From the NCBI GenBank assembly GCA_904501625.1, contig CAJGBR010000014.1, positions 1 through 32,160 on the forward strand: a stretch of 32,160 nucleotides of DNA. The letters run 5' to 3'. A program made the position numbers and the translations under genes. Under the pieces are notes generated by a model. That model did not search any database and was not told the DNA's origin. It was given only the letters and a program-made list of their open reading frames with translations. Source of the DNA: an uncultured Rikenellaceae bacterium. GTDB taxonomy: Bacteria; Bacteroidota; Bacteroidia; Bacteroidales; Rikenellaceae. Positions 16,358-24,568 of this stretch are shown in pieces (position 1 is the first letter of the stretch; each line of letters opens with the position of its first letter).

Positions 16358-17215
16358 ATGATTGATAAAAAATATTTGCCCTACATCAACGGGCTTATTG
16401 AACTCGCTATTAGTGAGGACATTGGAGATGGCGACCACTCATCATTAGCCACAATTCCTTCAGATCGACGTGGCAGAATGAGACTGCTCGTGAAGCAACC
16501 AGGCATTATTGCAGGTATCGAAGTCGCAAAAATGATTTTTCAACGTCTTGATCCGCAAATCATCTTCGACCAGAAGATTGAAGACGGCACTCGGGTTGAA
16601 GTCGGAGATGTTGCATTCTATATCGAAGGCCGCACCCAATCGTTGTTGCAGGCAGAACGTATCGTGCTTAATATTATGCAACGAATGAGTGGCATTGCAA
16701 CTCAGACTGCAGTCTATGTCAAAGAGGTTGACGGACTGAAATGTCGCATATTGGATACCCGAAAGACAACTCCGGGAGCAAGAGTCCTCGACAAAATGGC
16801 TGTAAAAATAGGTGGTGGGGAAAATCATCGTATGGGATTGTTCGATATGATTATGCTCAAAGACAACCACATCGACTTCGCTGGGGGTGTATACAATGCC
16901 GTAATGAAGACTAAAGAGTATCTTGCTCAGACAGGTCGTTCGCTCCCGATTGAAGTCGAAGTACGTTCGCTTGAGGACATTGACGAAGTATTCCGTGCCG
17001 GTGGCGTTGAACGAATTATGTTGGATAATTTCACGCCTGAACTGACTCGTGTTGCTGTCGAAAAGATTGGAGACCGCAGTGAAATTGAGTCTTCAGGTGG
17101 TATAACTTTGGCAAATCTGCGTAGTTATGCCGAATGTGGTGTTGATTTCGTTTCTGTCGGAGCACTGACTCACCAGATTAAGAGTCTGGATATGAGTCTC
17201 AAGGCTTGCGAATGA
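16358..17215 (+). CDS. nadC: Quinolinate phosphoribosyltransferase (carboxylating)
   Basis: 285 residues, normal length. Converts quinolinate and PRPP to nicotinate mononucleotide, CO2 and PPi in de novo NAD synthesis. Key blocks are present: ERIVLNIMQRMSGIAT (100-115), DTRKTTPG (133-140), GGGENHR (152-158), MLKDNHID (166-173) and the phosphate-binding ESSGGITL near 243-250. nadA and nadB are not adjacent. It is followed after 32 bases by a small secreted protein gene and a terminator. Confidence 0.96.
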   Translation: MIDKKYLPYINGLIELAISEDIGDGDHSSLATIPSDRRGRMRLLVKQPGIIAGIEVAKMIFQRLDPQIIFDQKIEDGTRVEVGDVAFYIEGRTQSLLQAERIVLNIMQRMSGIATQTAVYVKEVDGLKCRILDTRKTTPGARVLDKMAVKIGGGENHRMGLFDMIMLKDNHIDFAGGVYNAVMKTKEYLAQTGRSLPIEVEVRSLEDIDEVFRAGGVERIMLDNFTPELTRVAVEKIGDRSEIESSGGITLANLRSYAECGVDFVSVGALTHQIKSLDMSLKACE

Positions 17216-17247
17216 TTATTTTTCAAACAACATAAACAATCAAAGCT

Positions 17248-17811
17248 ATGAAGAAAATTTGTTATTTACTTACACTTTGTTTAGTGTTTGTACTCTGTGG
17301 AGTCAATAATGGCTCTGCTCAAGAAGTCTATCTAAGAGGTGTCGGATATGCACAAAATTTAGGTGAAGCTACGGTCAAAAGTATGCAACGTGTGGAACAG
17401 TTTAAATTTGACAATGCAGACCTCACTTTGGAAAATAATCAATCCTTCAAGGTGTACAAAGAACATTTAATAACATCGAAGGGTAAAACCACCAGACTCA
17501 AATTTGTATTTGACAATAAGGTTGTAAATCGCATCGTAGTAGAAACATACGGCGAGTCGACTCCGCAAGATATCGAAAATGGTGTATTCACAATCGAGAT
17601 TAAACCCAAGAAGACACAAGTCGTGAAATCAACAATCTATCGAAACGATAACAAAACTGAAACTCACGAACAAAAAGTATTGGTTCTCAAATATGAAGAA
17701 CACCAAAAGGCCTACATTTTGATTAATCAATACCAACAAGCAAAAAACACTGAGGAATTAAATAAGTATATCGAAAGTTTATTCCAAAAGCACACTCTCA
17801 AGAAAAAATAA
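17248..17811 (+). CDS. Small secreted protein of unknown function
   Basis: 187 residues; I do not recognise a family. It starts with a signal peptide (MKKICYLLTLCLVFVLCG, cleavage probably after GSA in NNGSAQEVY) and has no further membrane helix. The mature part is lysine- and glutamine-rich, with predicted beta strands (LKFVFDNKVVNRIVVETYG, VFTIEIKPKKTQVV) and a helical C terminus (EELNKYIESLFQKHTLKKK). A periplasmic location is likely. It has no obvious own promoter and is probably read together with nadC. Confidence 0.65.
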   Translation: MKKICYLLTLCLVFVLCGVNNGSAQEVYLRGVGYAQNLGEATVKSMQRVEQFKFDNADLTLENNQSFKVYKEHLITSKGKTTRLKFVFDNKVVNRIVVETYGESTPQDIENGVFTIEIKPKKTQVVKSTIYRNDNKTETHEQKVLVLKYEEHQKAYILINQYQQAKNTEELNKYIESLFQKHTLKKK

Positions 17812-17842
17812 CAACAAATAGATTTTAAATTTTCATACACAA

Positions 17843-17874
17843 ATAGAGGGTATTCCATCAGGAATACCCTCTAT
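17843..17874. terminator. Bidirectional terminator
   Basis: Perfect 14-bp inverted repeat ATAGAGGGTATTCC (17843-17856) / GGAATACCCTCTAT (17861-17874) with the loop ATCA. It lies between the nadC unit and the convergent hnd operon. Same AGAGGG/CCCTCT foot as the hairpins at 81 and 2821. Confidence 0.8.
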
Positions 17875-17900
17875 GATTATTATATCGAAAGCATTAACGA

Positions 17901-17930
17901 GTGTGACTTGGGGGTCATTTATTGTCACAC
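17901..17930 (-). other. Second hairpin downstream of the hnd operon
   Basis: GTGTGAC (17901-17907) and GTCACAC (17924-17930) form a 7-bp stem around a 16-base loop, 23 bases after the hndA stop. No T-run follows on either strand, so it may be a 3' RNA-stabilising structure rather than the terminator itself. Confidence 0.35.
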
Positions 17931-17952
17931 CTATTCACTCCCAATGTTAAGA

Positions 17953-18444
17953 CTACTTCTCTTTGTTGTAGAATTCGTCCAATACACCACGAACACTCTC
18001 AGCAGTCAGACGTCCAAAGACCTTTTCTCCAACCATTACTACCGGAGCAAGTCCGCAAGCACCTACGCATCGCAAACAATCCAACGAAAAGAGTCCATCC
18101 TTTGTGACTTCTCCCACGCCGATTCCCAATTCATCTTTGAACTCTTCGAGTACGCTTTCAGCTCCGCGTACATAACAAGCTGTTCCCAGGCAGACCGAGA
18201 TCGGGTATTTGCCTTTAGGTTTCATCGTGAAGAACGAATAGAATGTAACTACGCCATAAACTTTGGCTGCGGGAATATCCAACGCCATCGCAATGATCTC
18301 TTGTACCTCTGATGGCAGATAGCCCAACATCTCTTGGGTCTTATGCAAAATGTTAATCAACTCGCCCGGATCGTTATTAAATTCCGCACAAATCGCTTTT
18401 ACCTTGTCGACAATCGACCCACACATACATACGGTATTTTTCAT
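17953..18444 (-). CDS. hndA: NAD(P)-linked [FeFe] hydrogenase, NuoE-like subunit
   Basis: 163 residues from the ATG at 18444; a longer frame to 18492 would overlap the hndD end and is not needed, since the start at 18444 is 4 bases after the hndD stop. NuoE/HydC-type protein: helical N-terminal part, then a thioredoxin-like [2Fe-2S] domain with C85 and C90 (CLGTACYVRGAE) and C126 and C130 (CVGACGLAP). It passes electrons between the flavin subunit and the rest of the complex. Last gene of hndBCDA. Confidence 0.93.
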   Translation of the reverse strand: MKNTVCMCGSIVDKVKAICAEFNNDPGELINILHKTQEMLGYLPSEVQEIIAMALDIPAAKVYGVVTFYSFFTMKPKGKYPISVCLGTACYVRGAESVLEEFKDELGIGVGEVTKDGLFSLDCLRCVGACGLAPVVMVGEKVFGRLTAESVRGVLDEFYNKEK

Positions 18445-18448
18445 AATT

Positions 18449-20227
18449 CTATTGTTTTTCTTCAGTTGGACAAATAACCTTTTTGCGGTCAAAATAGTGA
18501 GTATGCAACAACTCGTGAGACAGATGACTACACGGAGTACCTAAGAATTCATTATACAACTGATGTATATATGGATTTTCGTGTGACTTACGCAACGGTT
18601 TATTGCGATCCTCTTCGTAAATTGACTGCATTCGTTCGCGGATTACCGACATATCCCCTTTATGATATGGCTGACCACCTCCGCCGATGCAACCGCCCGG
18701 ACAAGCCATCACTTCGATTGCGTGGTAATCTGCTCGACCAGCTTTGACCTCTTCCACCAACTTGCGTGCATTTGCAAGCCCGTGTGCGATTCCGATCTTG
18801 ATGGGAACTCCGTTGAAGTCGATCGTAGCCGAACGGACTCCCGAGAAACCTCTCAATTCGTCAAAATCAATCTTAGTCAATTCGTTGCCTGTGTGCAGTT
18901 CATAAGCCGTACGGACTGCTGCTTCTATCACGCCACCCGTTGCACCAAAAATTACAGATGCTCCGGTTGACTCGCCAAGTGGACGATCGAAATCGTCATC
19001 TTCGAGTCCTGCGAAGTCGATATTTGTATAACGAATCAAATGTGCCAATTCGCGGGTTGTAATCGAGATATTTACATCGGGATCGCCATCTACCTTGAAT
19101 TCATCTCTGTTGCATTCGAACTTCTTGGCAACACAAGGCATCACTGACACTACAACCAAATCACGACGATCGATTCCCAATTTTTGTGCGAAGTAGTTCT
19201 TTGCTATCGCACCAAACATCTGTTGCGGAGATTTAGCACTTGATAGGTGAGGCAGCAATTCAGGGAAATTCTGTTCCATAAATCCAACCCAGCCCGGACA
19301 ACAAGAGGTCATCAACGGAATCTTAACCTCACTATTACCAGACAAATGTTCTTTCAAACGGCCCAACAATTCGGTACCTTCTTCCATAATTGTCAAGTCT
19401 GCTGCGAAGTCTGTATCAAATACATAATCAAAACCTATCTGACGCAATGCTGCAACCATCTTACCTGTAACACTTTGTGCTCCGAAGCCGAAATCTGCAC
19501 CCAAAGCCACACGCACTGCAGGTGCTGTTTGTACGACAACTGTCTTCTTCGGATCGGCAATCGCACTCATCAATTCCGGAATATTGCTATGTTCGGTCAA
19601 TGCTCCTGTAGGACATACTGCAACACATTGTCCGCAATTTGTACAGTTAGTATCAGCAATATTTGTTCCGAATGCCGTACCTACTACTGCACCGAAACCA
19701 CGGCTTGTTGCCGAAAGGGCTCCGACACTTTGAATCGAATTGCAGGCAGTCTCACATCGACGGCACATTATACATTTATCCATATTGCGGATAATTGACA
19801 ATGATACATCTTCAGTAAATGTAGACATTTCGCCAGCGTAGTTAATTTTGCGGATTCCCAGTTCGCTTGCAATAGACTGAAGTTCACAGTGACCACTCTT
19901 TGCACAAGTCAGACATTCATTCGGATGGTTTGACAGAATCAGTTCCATCACAGTCTGACGAGCATTGATTACTCGCGGAGAGTGTGTCTTGATATCCATA
20001 CCTTCAGTACATTCAGTCTTGCAGGCAGGTGCCAAATTGCGACGTCCCGCAACTTCTACTACACAAATTCGACAAGCTCCAGGATTATTTTCATAATTCA
20101 AATCGTGCAGATTCAAATGGCACAATGTCGGAATCTTTATTCCGATACCGGCAGCGGCTTCCAACAGCGTTGTACCTTTATCGACTTCCACCTGACGATT
20201 ATCAATGGTGAGTTTTATCTTTTCCAT
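18449..20227 (-). CDS. hndD: NAD(P)-linked [FeFe] hydrogenase, catalytic subunit (group A)
   Basis: 592 residues. Order of domains: plant-type [2Fe-2S] ferredoxin (C36, C52, C55, C69), His-Cys3 [4Fe-4S] motif (H101, C105, C108, C114), two [4Fe-4S] motifs (C152-C155-C158-C162 and C195-C198-C201-C205), H-cluster domain with L1 TSCCPGW (C309, C310), L2 MPCVAKKFE (C365) and L3 EVMACPGGCIGGGGQP (C509, C513), and a fused small-subunit tail (about 530-580, NPYIHQLYNEFLG). All catalytic residues are present. With the NuoF- and NuoE-like subunits it forms a cytoplasmic complex that couples H2 to NAD(P)H and, in characterised relatives, to ferredoxin by electron bifurcation. Whether this one bifurcates cannot be read from sequence alone. 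Confidence 0.95.
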   Translation of the reverse strand: MEKIKLTIDNRQVEVDKGTTLLEAAAGIGIKIPTLCHLNLHDLNYENNPGACRICVVEVAGRRNLAPACKTECTEGMDIKTHSPRVINARQTVMELILSNHPNECLTCAKSGHCELQSIASELGIRKINYAGEMSTFTEDVSLSIIRNMDKCIMCRRCETACNSIQSVGALSATSRGFGAVVGTAFGTNIADTNCTNCGQCVAVCPTGALTEHSNIPELMSAIADPKKTVVVQTAPAVRVALGADFGFGAQSVTGKMVAALRQIGFDYVFDTDFAADLTIMEEGTELLGRLKEHLSGNSEVKIPLMTSCCPGWVGFMEQNFPELLPHLSSAKSPQQMFGAIAKNYFAQKLGIDRRDLVVVSVMPCVAKKFECNRDEFKVDGDPDVNISITTRELAHLIRYTNIDFAGLEDDDFDRPLGESTGASVIFGATGGVIEAAVRTAYELHTGNELTKIDFDELRGFSGVRSATIDFNGVPIKIGIAHGLANARKLVEEVKAGRADYHAIEVMACPGGCIGGGGQPYHKGDMSVIRERMQSIYEEDRNKPLRKSHENPYIHQLYNEFLGTPCSHLSHELLHTHYFDRKKVICPTEEKQ

Positions 20228-20235
20228 AATTAGTG

Positions 20236-22026
20236 CTATTTGATGATTATTGCATTGAATTTACATTTTGACATACAGCTACCACAGCGGATACACTTCA
20301 ACGGATCGATTGCGTGTGGCTGTTTAACTACACCTGAGATTGCTCCTACTGGACATACTCGGGCACAAGCAGTACAACCCTTACATTGTGTCGGGTCGAT
20401 AAAATAGTGGCTCAAATCTCGACATTGATGTGCCGGACAAGTCTTATCCTTAACGTGAGCGACATACTCGTCCCAGAAATTATCCATTGTCGACAATACA
20501 GGATTCGGTGAAGTCTGTCCCAATCCGCACAATGCCGTATCTTTGACTACGCGTGCGAGATTTTTCAATTTATCAAGATCTTCCATCGTGCCGTCGCCTT
20601 TGGTAATCTTTTCGAGGATCTCATACATTCTCTTGTTTCCGATACGACACGGAGCACATTTTCCACAAGATTCTTCAACTGTAAATTGCAGATAGAATTT
20701 CGATACTGCTACCATACAGTCCGATTCGTCCATCACGATCATACCACCTGAACCCATCATCGAACCTGCTGCCAACAGATTGTCATAGTCAATCGGCAAA
20801 TCCAAATGGCGTTCAGTCAAACAACCGCCTGAAGGACCTCCCGTCTGAACTGCCTTAAATTTCTTTCCATCTTTAATGCCGCCACCGATATCGAATATAA
20901 CTTCTCGCAAAGTTGTTCCCATCGGGACCTCGATTAGACCAACATTATTAACCTTACCAGCCAATGCAAACACCTTGGTACCCTTACTTTTAGCTGTACC
21001 AATCTTTGTGAACCACTCTGCACCATTCAATAAAATCGGAGGAATGTTTGCATAAGTTTCAACATTATTCACATTGGTCGGATAACCCTTATAACCTGAT
21101 TCACTTGGGAATGGAGGTTTAACGGTTGCTTCACCACGTTTACCTTCCATTGAGTGGATCAACGCTGTCTCCTCACCGCAGACAAAAGCACCTGCTCCAT
21201 AACGGATCTCAATATCAAACGAGAATCCTGTTCCCATAATATTTTCACCCAAAAGACCCAATTCGCGAGCTTGAGCCATTGCAATCTTCAAACGTTCTAC
21301 TGCAAGCGGATACTCTGCACGAATATATATCAAACCTTTAGATGCACCTGTACAATAACCATTGATAGCCATTGCTTCGATTACGGTATTTGGGTCACCT
21401 TCCAAAATCGAACGGTCCATAAATGCACCCGGGTCTCCTTCGTCGGCATTACAAACAACATATTTTTGTTCTGCTTGCACATCACGTGTAATCTTCCACT
21501 TCAGACCTGTCGGGAATCCACCACCACCACGGCCTCTCAATCCCGAATCCATCACCTCTTTGATTACTTCATCAGGTGTCATCTGCAGTGCTTTAGACAA
21601 TGCGGCATAACCATTGCGAGCAATATATTCATTAATGTTTTCAGGATCAATGAATCCGCAGTTACGCAATGCGATACGCACCTGTTTCTTATAGAAATTC
21701 ATATGTTTACTGTCCGAAACGTGTTGACCGGTTTCGGGTGCAGTATACAACAATCTCTCAACCTTACGACCTTTTATAATATGTTCGTTTACGATTTCTC
21801 TGGCGTCTTCTGGTTTTACGCCTACGTAGAACGTATTGTCCGGAATAATCTTCACGATAGGCCCCTGTTCGCAGAATCCGAAACACCCTGTCTTTATGAC
21901 TAAAACATCTTCGGGCAATCCTGCTTCATTTACAGCTGCACGCAGATTATCAATGATCTCCGAACTTTTCGATGCACGGCAACCTGTACCGCCGCACACC
22001 AATATATGACTGCTGTAGTGTGACAT
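20236..22026 (-). CDS. hndC: NAD(P)-linked [FeFe] hydrogenase, NuoF-like flavoprotein subunit
   Basis: 596 residues. N-terminal thioredoxin-like [2Fe-2S] domain (C11, C16, C48, C52), then the NuoF core with the NADH-binding loop GRGGGGFPTGLKW (165-177), the FMN region CNADEGDPGAFMDR (192-205) and GAGAFVCGEETALI (277-290), the [4Fe-4S] motif SCGKCAPCR (C454, C457, C460 plus C500), and a C-terminal two-cluster ferredoxin domain (C548-C551-C554-C558 and C578-C581-C584-C588). This is the HydB/HndC architecture and the site of NAD(P)H oxidation or reduction. It lies 8 bases before hndD. Confidence 0.95.
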   Translation of the reverse strand: MSHYSSHILVCGGTGCRASKSSEIIDNLRAAVNEAGLPEDVLVIKTGCFGFCEQGPIVKIIPDNTFYVGVKPEDAREIVNEHIIKGRKVERLLYTAPETGQHVSDSKHMNFYKKQVRIALRNCGFIDPENINEYIARNGYAALSKALQMTPDEVIKEVMDSGLRGRGGGGFPTGLKWKITRDVQAEQKYVVCNADEGDPGAFMDRSILEGDPNTVIEAMAINGYCTGASKGLIYIRAEYPLAVERLKIAMAQARELGLLGENIMGTGFSFDIEIRYGAGAFVCGEETALIHSMEGKRGEATVKPPFPSESGYKGYPTNVNNVETYANIPPILLNGAEWFTKIGTAKSKGTKVFALAGKVNNVGLIEVPMGTTLREVIFDIGGGIKDGKKFKAVQTGGPSGGCLTERHLDLPIDYDNLLAAGSMMGSGGMIVMDESDCMVAVSKFYLQFTVEESCGKCAPCRIGNKRMYEILEKITKGDGTMEDLDKLKNLARVVKDTALCGLGQTSPNPVLSTMDNFWDEYVAHVKDKTCPAHQCRDLSHYFIDPTQCKGCTACARVCPVGAISGVVKQPHAIDPLKCIRCGSCMSKCKFNAIIIK

Positions 22027-22037
22027 ATATCTTAGGA

Positions 22038-22421
22038 TTAGTTTTTGTTAATAAGTACCAAATCTTCACAAGATTCACCATTGACGATATAGCGGTCAAC
22101 GATCTGCTCAGCACGTTCTGCCGACACACGTCCGAATACTACGGGGTCTTTGCCAGGCAGTTGGACTTCGATTGTCGGCTCGGCATAACAGTAACCCATA
22201 CAGCCACATTGTGTAACTATTGAGTCAATTTTCCGATCGTCAAGAAGTGTTATCATTCGAGTCATAATTTCTTTGGCTCCGGCTGCAATACCACAGGTCG
22301 ACATAGCGACTTTTACCTGAACCATAATTTCGGGATCGTTACTCAATTCACGAATTTTCAATTCTGAACTGAGTTTTTCCCGCATTTGAGCAAGTTCCTC
22401 AAGCGATCCTATTTTTGTCAT
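22038..22421 (-). CDS. hndB: NAD(P)-linked [FeFe] hydrogenase, HndB-type ferredoxin subunit
   Basis: 127 residues. Matches the HndB pattern: a helical N terminus, then VAMSTCGIAAGAKEI (C43) and TQCGCMGYCYAEP (C72, C74, C78), a variant thioredoxin-like [2Fe-2S] domain in which the first pair of cysteines is altered. HndB is the small accessory subunit of the Desulfovibrio-type hydrogenase. First gene of hndBCDA, 11 bases before hndC, downstream of a consensus promoter. Confidence 0.88.
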   Translation of the reverse strand: MTKIGSLEELAQMREKLSSELKIRELSNDPEIMVQVKVAMSTCGIAAGAKEIMTRMITLLDDRKIDSIVTQCGCMGYCYAEPTIEVQLPGKDPVVFGRVSAERAEQIVDRYIVNGESCEDLVLINKN

Positions 22422-22472
22422 AATTTTGGTGGTTTAATTGTTTGCAGAGTTTGGTTTCCCAAACCCCTTTCG

Positions 22473-22503
22473 CAAATTTAAATATTTTGTTCGACAATAC
22501 AAA
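22473..22503 (-). promoter_or_regulatory. Consensus Bacteroidetes promoter of the hnd operon
   Basis: On the minus strand TTTG (22503-22500), 19 bases, then TAAATTTG (22480-22473): a full match to the -33/-7 pattern, about 50 bases before hndB. The -33 element overlaps a short palindrome (AAACA-CAA-TGTTT, 22501-22513), a natural place for a repressor to act. Confidence 0.7.
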
Positions 22504-22634
22504 CACAATGTTTTTATTTTATCATACACAATGACAAAAAAAAATAATTAGCCCAAATAAATAACAAAAACACATGTTGTGTTTATATACAAACATTCAT
22601 CATATAAATAAAACATATTGTTATTTTAATAACA
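22501..22634. promoter_or_regulatory. Cluster of palindromes in the hnd/DHS-like divergent region
   Basis: The 350-base gap 22422-22771 has no gene and is very AT-rich. It holds four inverted repeats built from TGTTW/WAACA halves: AAACA-CAA-TGTTT (22501-22513), AAACACA-TGT-TGTGTTT (22568-22584), TGTTT-N6-AAACA (22580-22595) and TGTTA-N6-TAACA (22619-22634, whose arms extend to TGTTATT/AATAACA). The last two share 5-6-5 geometry, the core spacing of the NADH-sensing repressor Rex (TTGTTAANNNNTTAACAA). A Rex-like redox control of hnd is plausible but inferred; no rex gene is in the window. From 22635 to 22720 I see nothing else. Confidence 0.5.
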
Positions 22635-22723
22635 CATCCATTACGAATCACCTTATAATCAACAGAAATTTTGATGATGGAAATTTATTTTGAGTTAAAT
22701 ATGTCGAATTAGGATAAAAAATG

Positions 22724-22731
22724 TATCTTTG
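22724..22731 (+). promoter_or_regulatory. Possible -7 element of the DHS-like gene
   Basis: TATCTTTG on the plus strand matches TAnnTTTG, 40 bases before the start codon; the -33 box is not convincing. Confidence 0.45.
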
Positions 22732-22771
22732 CGAAGTTATCTATGCATACTAAATCTAAACAAAATACACT

Positions 22772-23746
22772 ATGGAAAAAGGAGCAATCTCAAAATTCAT
22801 TACCCACCACTACCGCCACTTCAACTCAGCAAGTTTGGTGGACGCAGCCAAAGCATACGAACAGCTGCTCAATGAAAACGGCAAAATGATGCTGGCAATG
22901 GCAGGTGCTATGAGTACTGCTGAAATCGGTCTCTCTTTGGCAGAAATGATTCGTCAGGACAAAATTCACATTATCTGCTGCTCGGCTAACAACCTCGAAG
23001 AGGATATTATGAATCTGGTGGCTCACTCTCACTATAAACGCGTTCCGAACTACCGCGACCTTACTCCCGAACAGGAAAAAGAGCTACTCAACAATCATAT
23101 GAACCGAGTAACTGATACTTGTATCCCAGAAGAAGAGGCGTTCCGCAGACTCGAACACCACTTGGTTGAAGTTTGGCAAGATGCTGCAAATAAGGGCGAA
23201 CGTTACCTTCCATACGAATTTATGTATAAGTTGTTGCGTTCGGGCAAACTTGAACAATACTATGAAATTGACCCAAAAGATAGTTGGGTATTGGCAGCTT
23301 GTGAAAAGAATATTCCAATCATTGTTCCGGCTTGGGCAGACTCTACAACAGGTAACATCTTCACTGCACACTGTATTAAAGGTGAATTCGAACCAAGTTT
23401 GGTTAAAGGTGGCGTAGAAACTATGATGTTCCTCGTTGATTGGTACAAAGCTAATGCACTCGGTCGTGGTGTAGGTTTCTTCCAGATTGGTGGCGGTACA
23501 GCCGGTGACTTCCCAATCTGCGTTGTACCAATGATGGCTCAAGACCTCGAATGGACAGATGTTCCTCTGTGGCAATATTTCTGCCAGATTTCAGACTCAA
23601 CAACATCTTATGGTTCGTACTCAGGTGCAGTACCAAACGAAAAAATTACCTGGGGTAAACTTGATATCGACACTCCGAAATTTATCGTTGAAAGTGATGC
23701 AACTATCGTAGCTCCACTTATCTTCGCATATATTTTGGGTTGGTAA
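22772..23746 (+). CDS. Deoxyhypusine-synthase-like protein
   Basis: 324 residues, collinear with deoxyhypusine synthase. The active-site lysine that carries the aminobutyl group in the eukaryotic and archaeal enzyme is present as K296 in KITWGKLD, after the SGAVPNE segment. An NAD-binding core is expected (AMAGAMSTAEIG, FQIGGGTAGDFP). Bacteria lack eIF5A, the normal substrate; some bacterial homologues make homospermidine or other polyamines instead (for example in cyanobacteria), so a polyamine transferase role is the best guess. It is transcribed alone, divergently from the hnd operon, and ends at a strong terminator. Family is certain, substrate unknown. Confidence 0.85.
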   Translation: MEKGAISKFITHHYRHFNSASLVDAAKAYEQLLNENGKMMLAMAGAMSTAEIGLSLAEMIRQDKIHIICCSANNLEEDIMNLVAHSHYKRVPNYRDLTPEQEKELLNNHMNRVTDTCIPEEEAFRRLEHHLVEVWQDAANKGERYLPYEFMYKLLRSGKLEQYYEIDPKDSWVLAACEKNIPIIVPAWADSTTGNIFTAHCIKGEFEPSLVKGGVETMMFLVDWYKANALGRGVGFFQIGGGTAGDFPICVVPMMAQDLEWTDVPLWQYFCQISDSTTSYGSYSGAVPNEKITWGKLDIDTPKFIVESDATIVAPLIFAYILGW

Positions 23747-23767
23747 ACAGCATAAACTCTAACGAGA

Positions 23768-23803
23768 AAACGGGTATGACAAACTAGTTTGACATACCCG
23801 TTT
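23768..23803 (+). terminator. Terminator after the DHS-like gene
   Basis: AAACGGGTATG (23768-23778) pairs with CATACCCGTTT (23793-23803); inside it a second palindrome CAAACTAGTTTG (23780-23791) continues the stem after an A-A mismatch, giving a near-blunt 36-base hairpin. Confidence 0.75.
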
Positions 23804-23831
23804 CTTTATCTCAACATTTTGTGTATCTTTG
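23801..23831 (+). promoter_or_regulatory. Possible promoter of the glycosyltransferase pair
   Basis: TTTC (23801-23804), 19 bases, TATCTTTG (23824-23831): full -7 match and one mismatch in the -33 box, 23 bases before the start at 23855. It abuts the preceding terminator. Confidence 0.5.
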
Positions 23832-23854
23832 CATTCGGTTATAACTCATCAACT

Positions 23855-24568
23855 ATGAAGCAGGTCGCAGTAGTCATCCCTCTTTATCGCAACGAACTAT
23901 CCCACTGGGAGCAATTGTCGCTTGCTCGATGTAAAGAGGTGCTCGGAACAAAACACGATATAATAGTTGTAGCACCGGAGGGAATAGATTCACACGGACT
24001 ACACGCAGAACACTTTGATAAAAAATATTTCGACGGTTTAAAGGGATACAACAAACTAATGTTGTCACACGAGTTTTATAACCGATTCAACCAATATCAA
24101 TACATCTTAATATACCAACTCGATGGATGGGTATTCAGGGATAATCTCGAATCGTGGTGCAATCAGGGATGGGAATACATCGGAGCTCCGTGGATGATAA
24201 AAGGATTCAAATCTCACACACTGAATTGCATAGCAAGAGATATACTACTAAAACTGAAGTGCTATCACACTGATATGTTCCGCTATCGAATGGTTGGCAA
24301 TGGGGGTATATCCATAAGACACGTCAGAACCTTTATTGAAAAAAGTCGGAATATCAATAATATTCCACTCAACGGAACTCTGAACGAAGATGTATATTGG
24401 TCACTTGTAGCAGGGCTCAAAATTCCGAATTGGGAGGTTGCAATCAAATTCTCGATTGACGAAATTCCCTACCCTGCGGACAATGAGTACAAACCCGATT
24501 TCTGTCACGGATTCTCAAAATCGGAACAAAATTTAGAATACTGGAAAAAACTAATCGACAGCAAATGA
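23855..24568 (+). CDS. DUF5672 family glycosyltransferase-like protein
   Basis: 237 residues from the ATG at 23855; the in-frame start at 23789 lies inside the terminator and before the promoter. The protein begins with a Rossmann-type strand (QVAVVIPLY) and has the DUF5672 signature ILIYQLDGWVF followed by WEYIGAPW. The family is believed to be GT-A-like glycosyltransferases of surface polysaccharide loci. The aspartate of QLDGW could be the nucleotide-sugar/metal ligand. It overlaps the next glycosyltransferase by 4 bases (ATGA), so the two are translationally coupled. Confidence 0.75.
   Translation: MKQVAVVIPLYRNELSHWEQLSLARCKEVLGTKHDIIVVAPEGIDSHGLHAEHFDKKYFDGLKGYNKLMLSHEFYNRFNQYQYILIYQLDGWVFRDNLESWCNQGWEYIGAPWMIKGFKSHTLNCIARDILLKLKCYHTDMFRYRMVGNGGISIRHVRTFIEKSRNINNIPLNGTLNEDVYWSLVAGLKIPNWEVAIKFSIDEIPYPADNEYKPDFCHGFSKSEQNLEYWKKLIDSK

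Noticed and set aside
21154..21903. 249-codon open frame opposite hndC
   Set aside because: Shadow of a certain gene; the translation is Cys- and Thr-rich without any family motif.
22038..22421. Loss of one cluster ligand in HndB as a defect
   Set aside because: The CGIAAGA form with fewer N-terminal cysteines is normal for HndB-type subunits.
22580..22595. FNR/CRP-type operator as reading of the palindrome
   Set aside because: The halves TGTTT/AAACA lack the TTGAT/ATCAA or TGTGA/TCACA core, while the 5-6-5 spacing suits Rex better.
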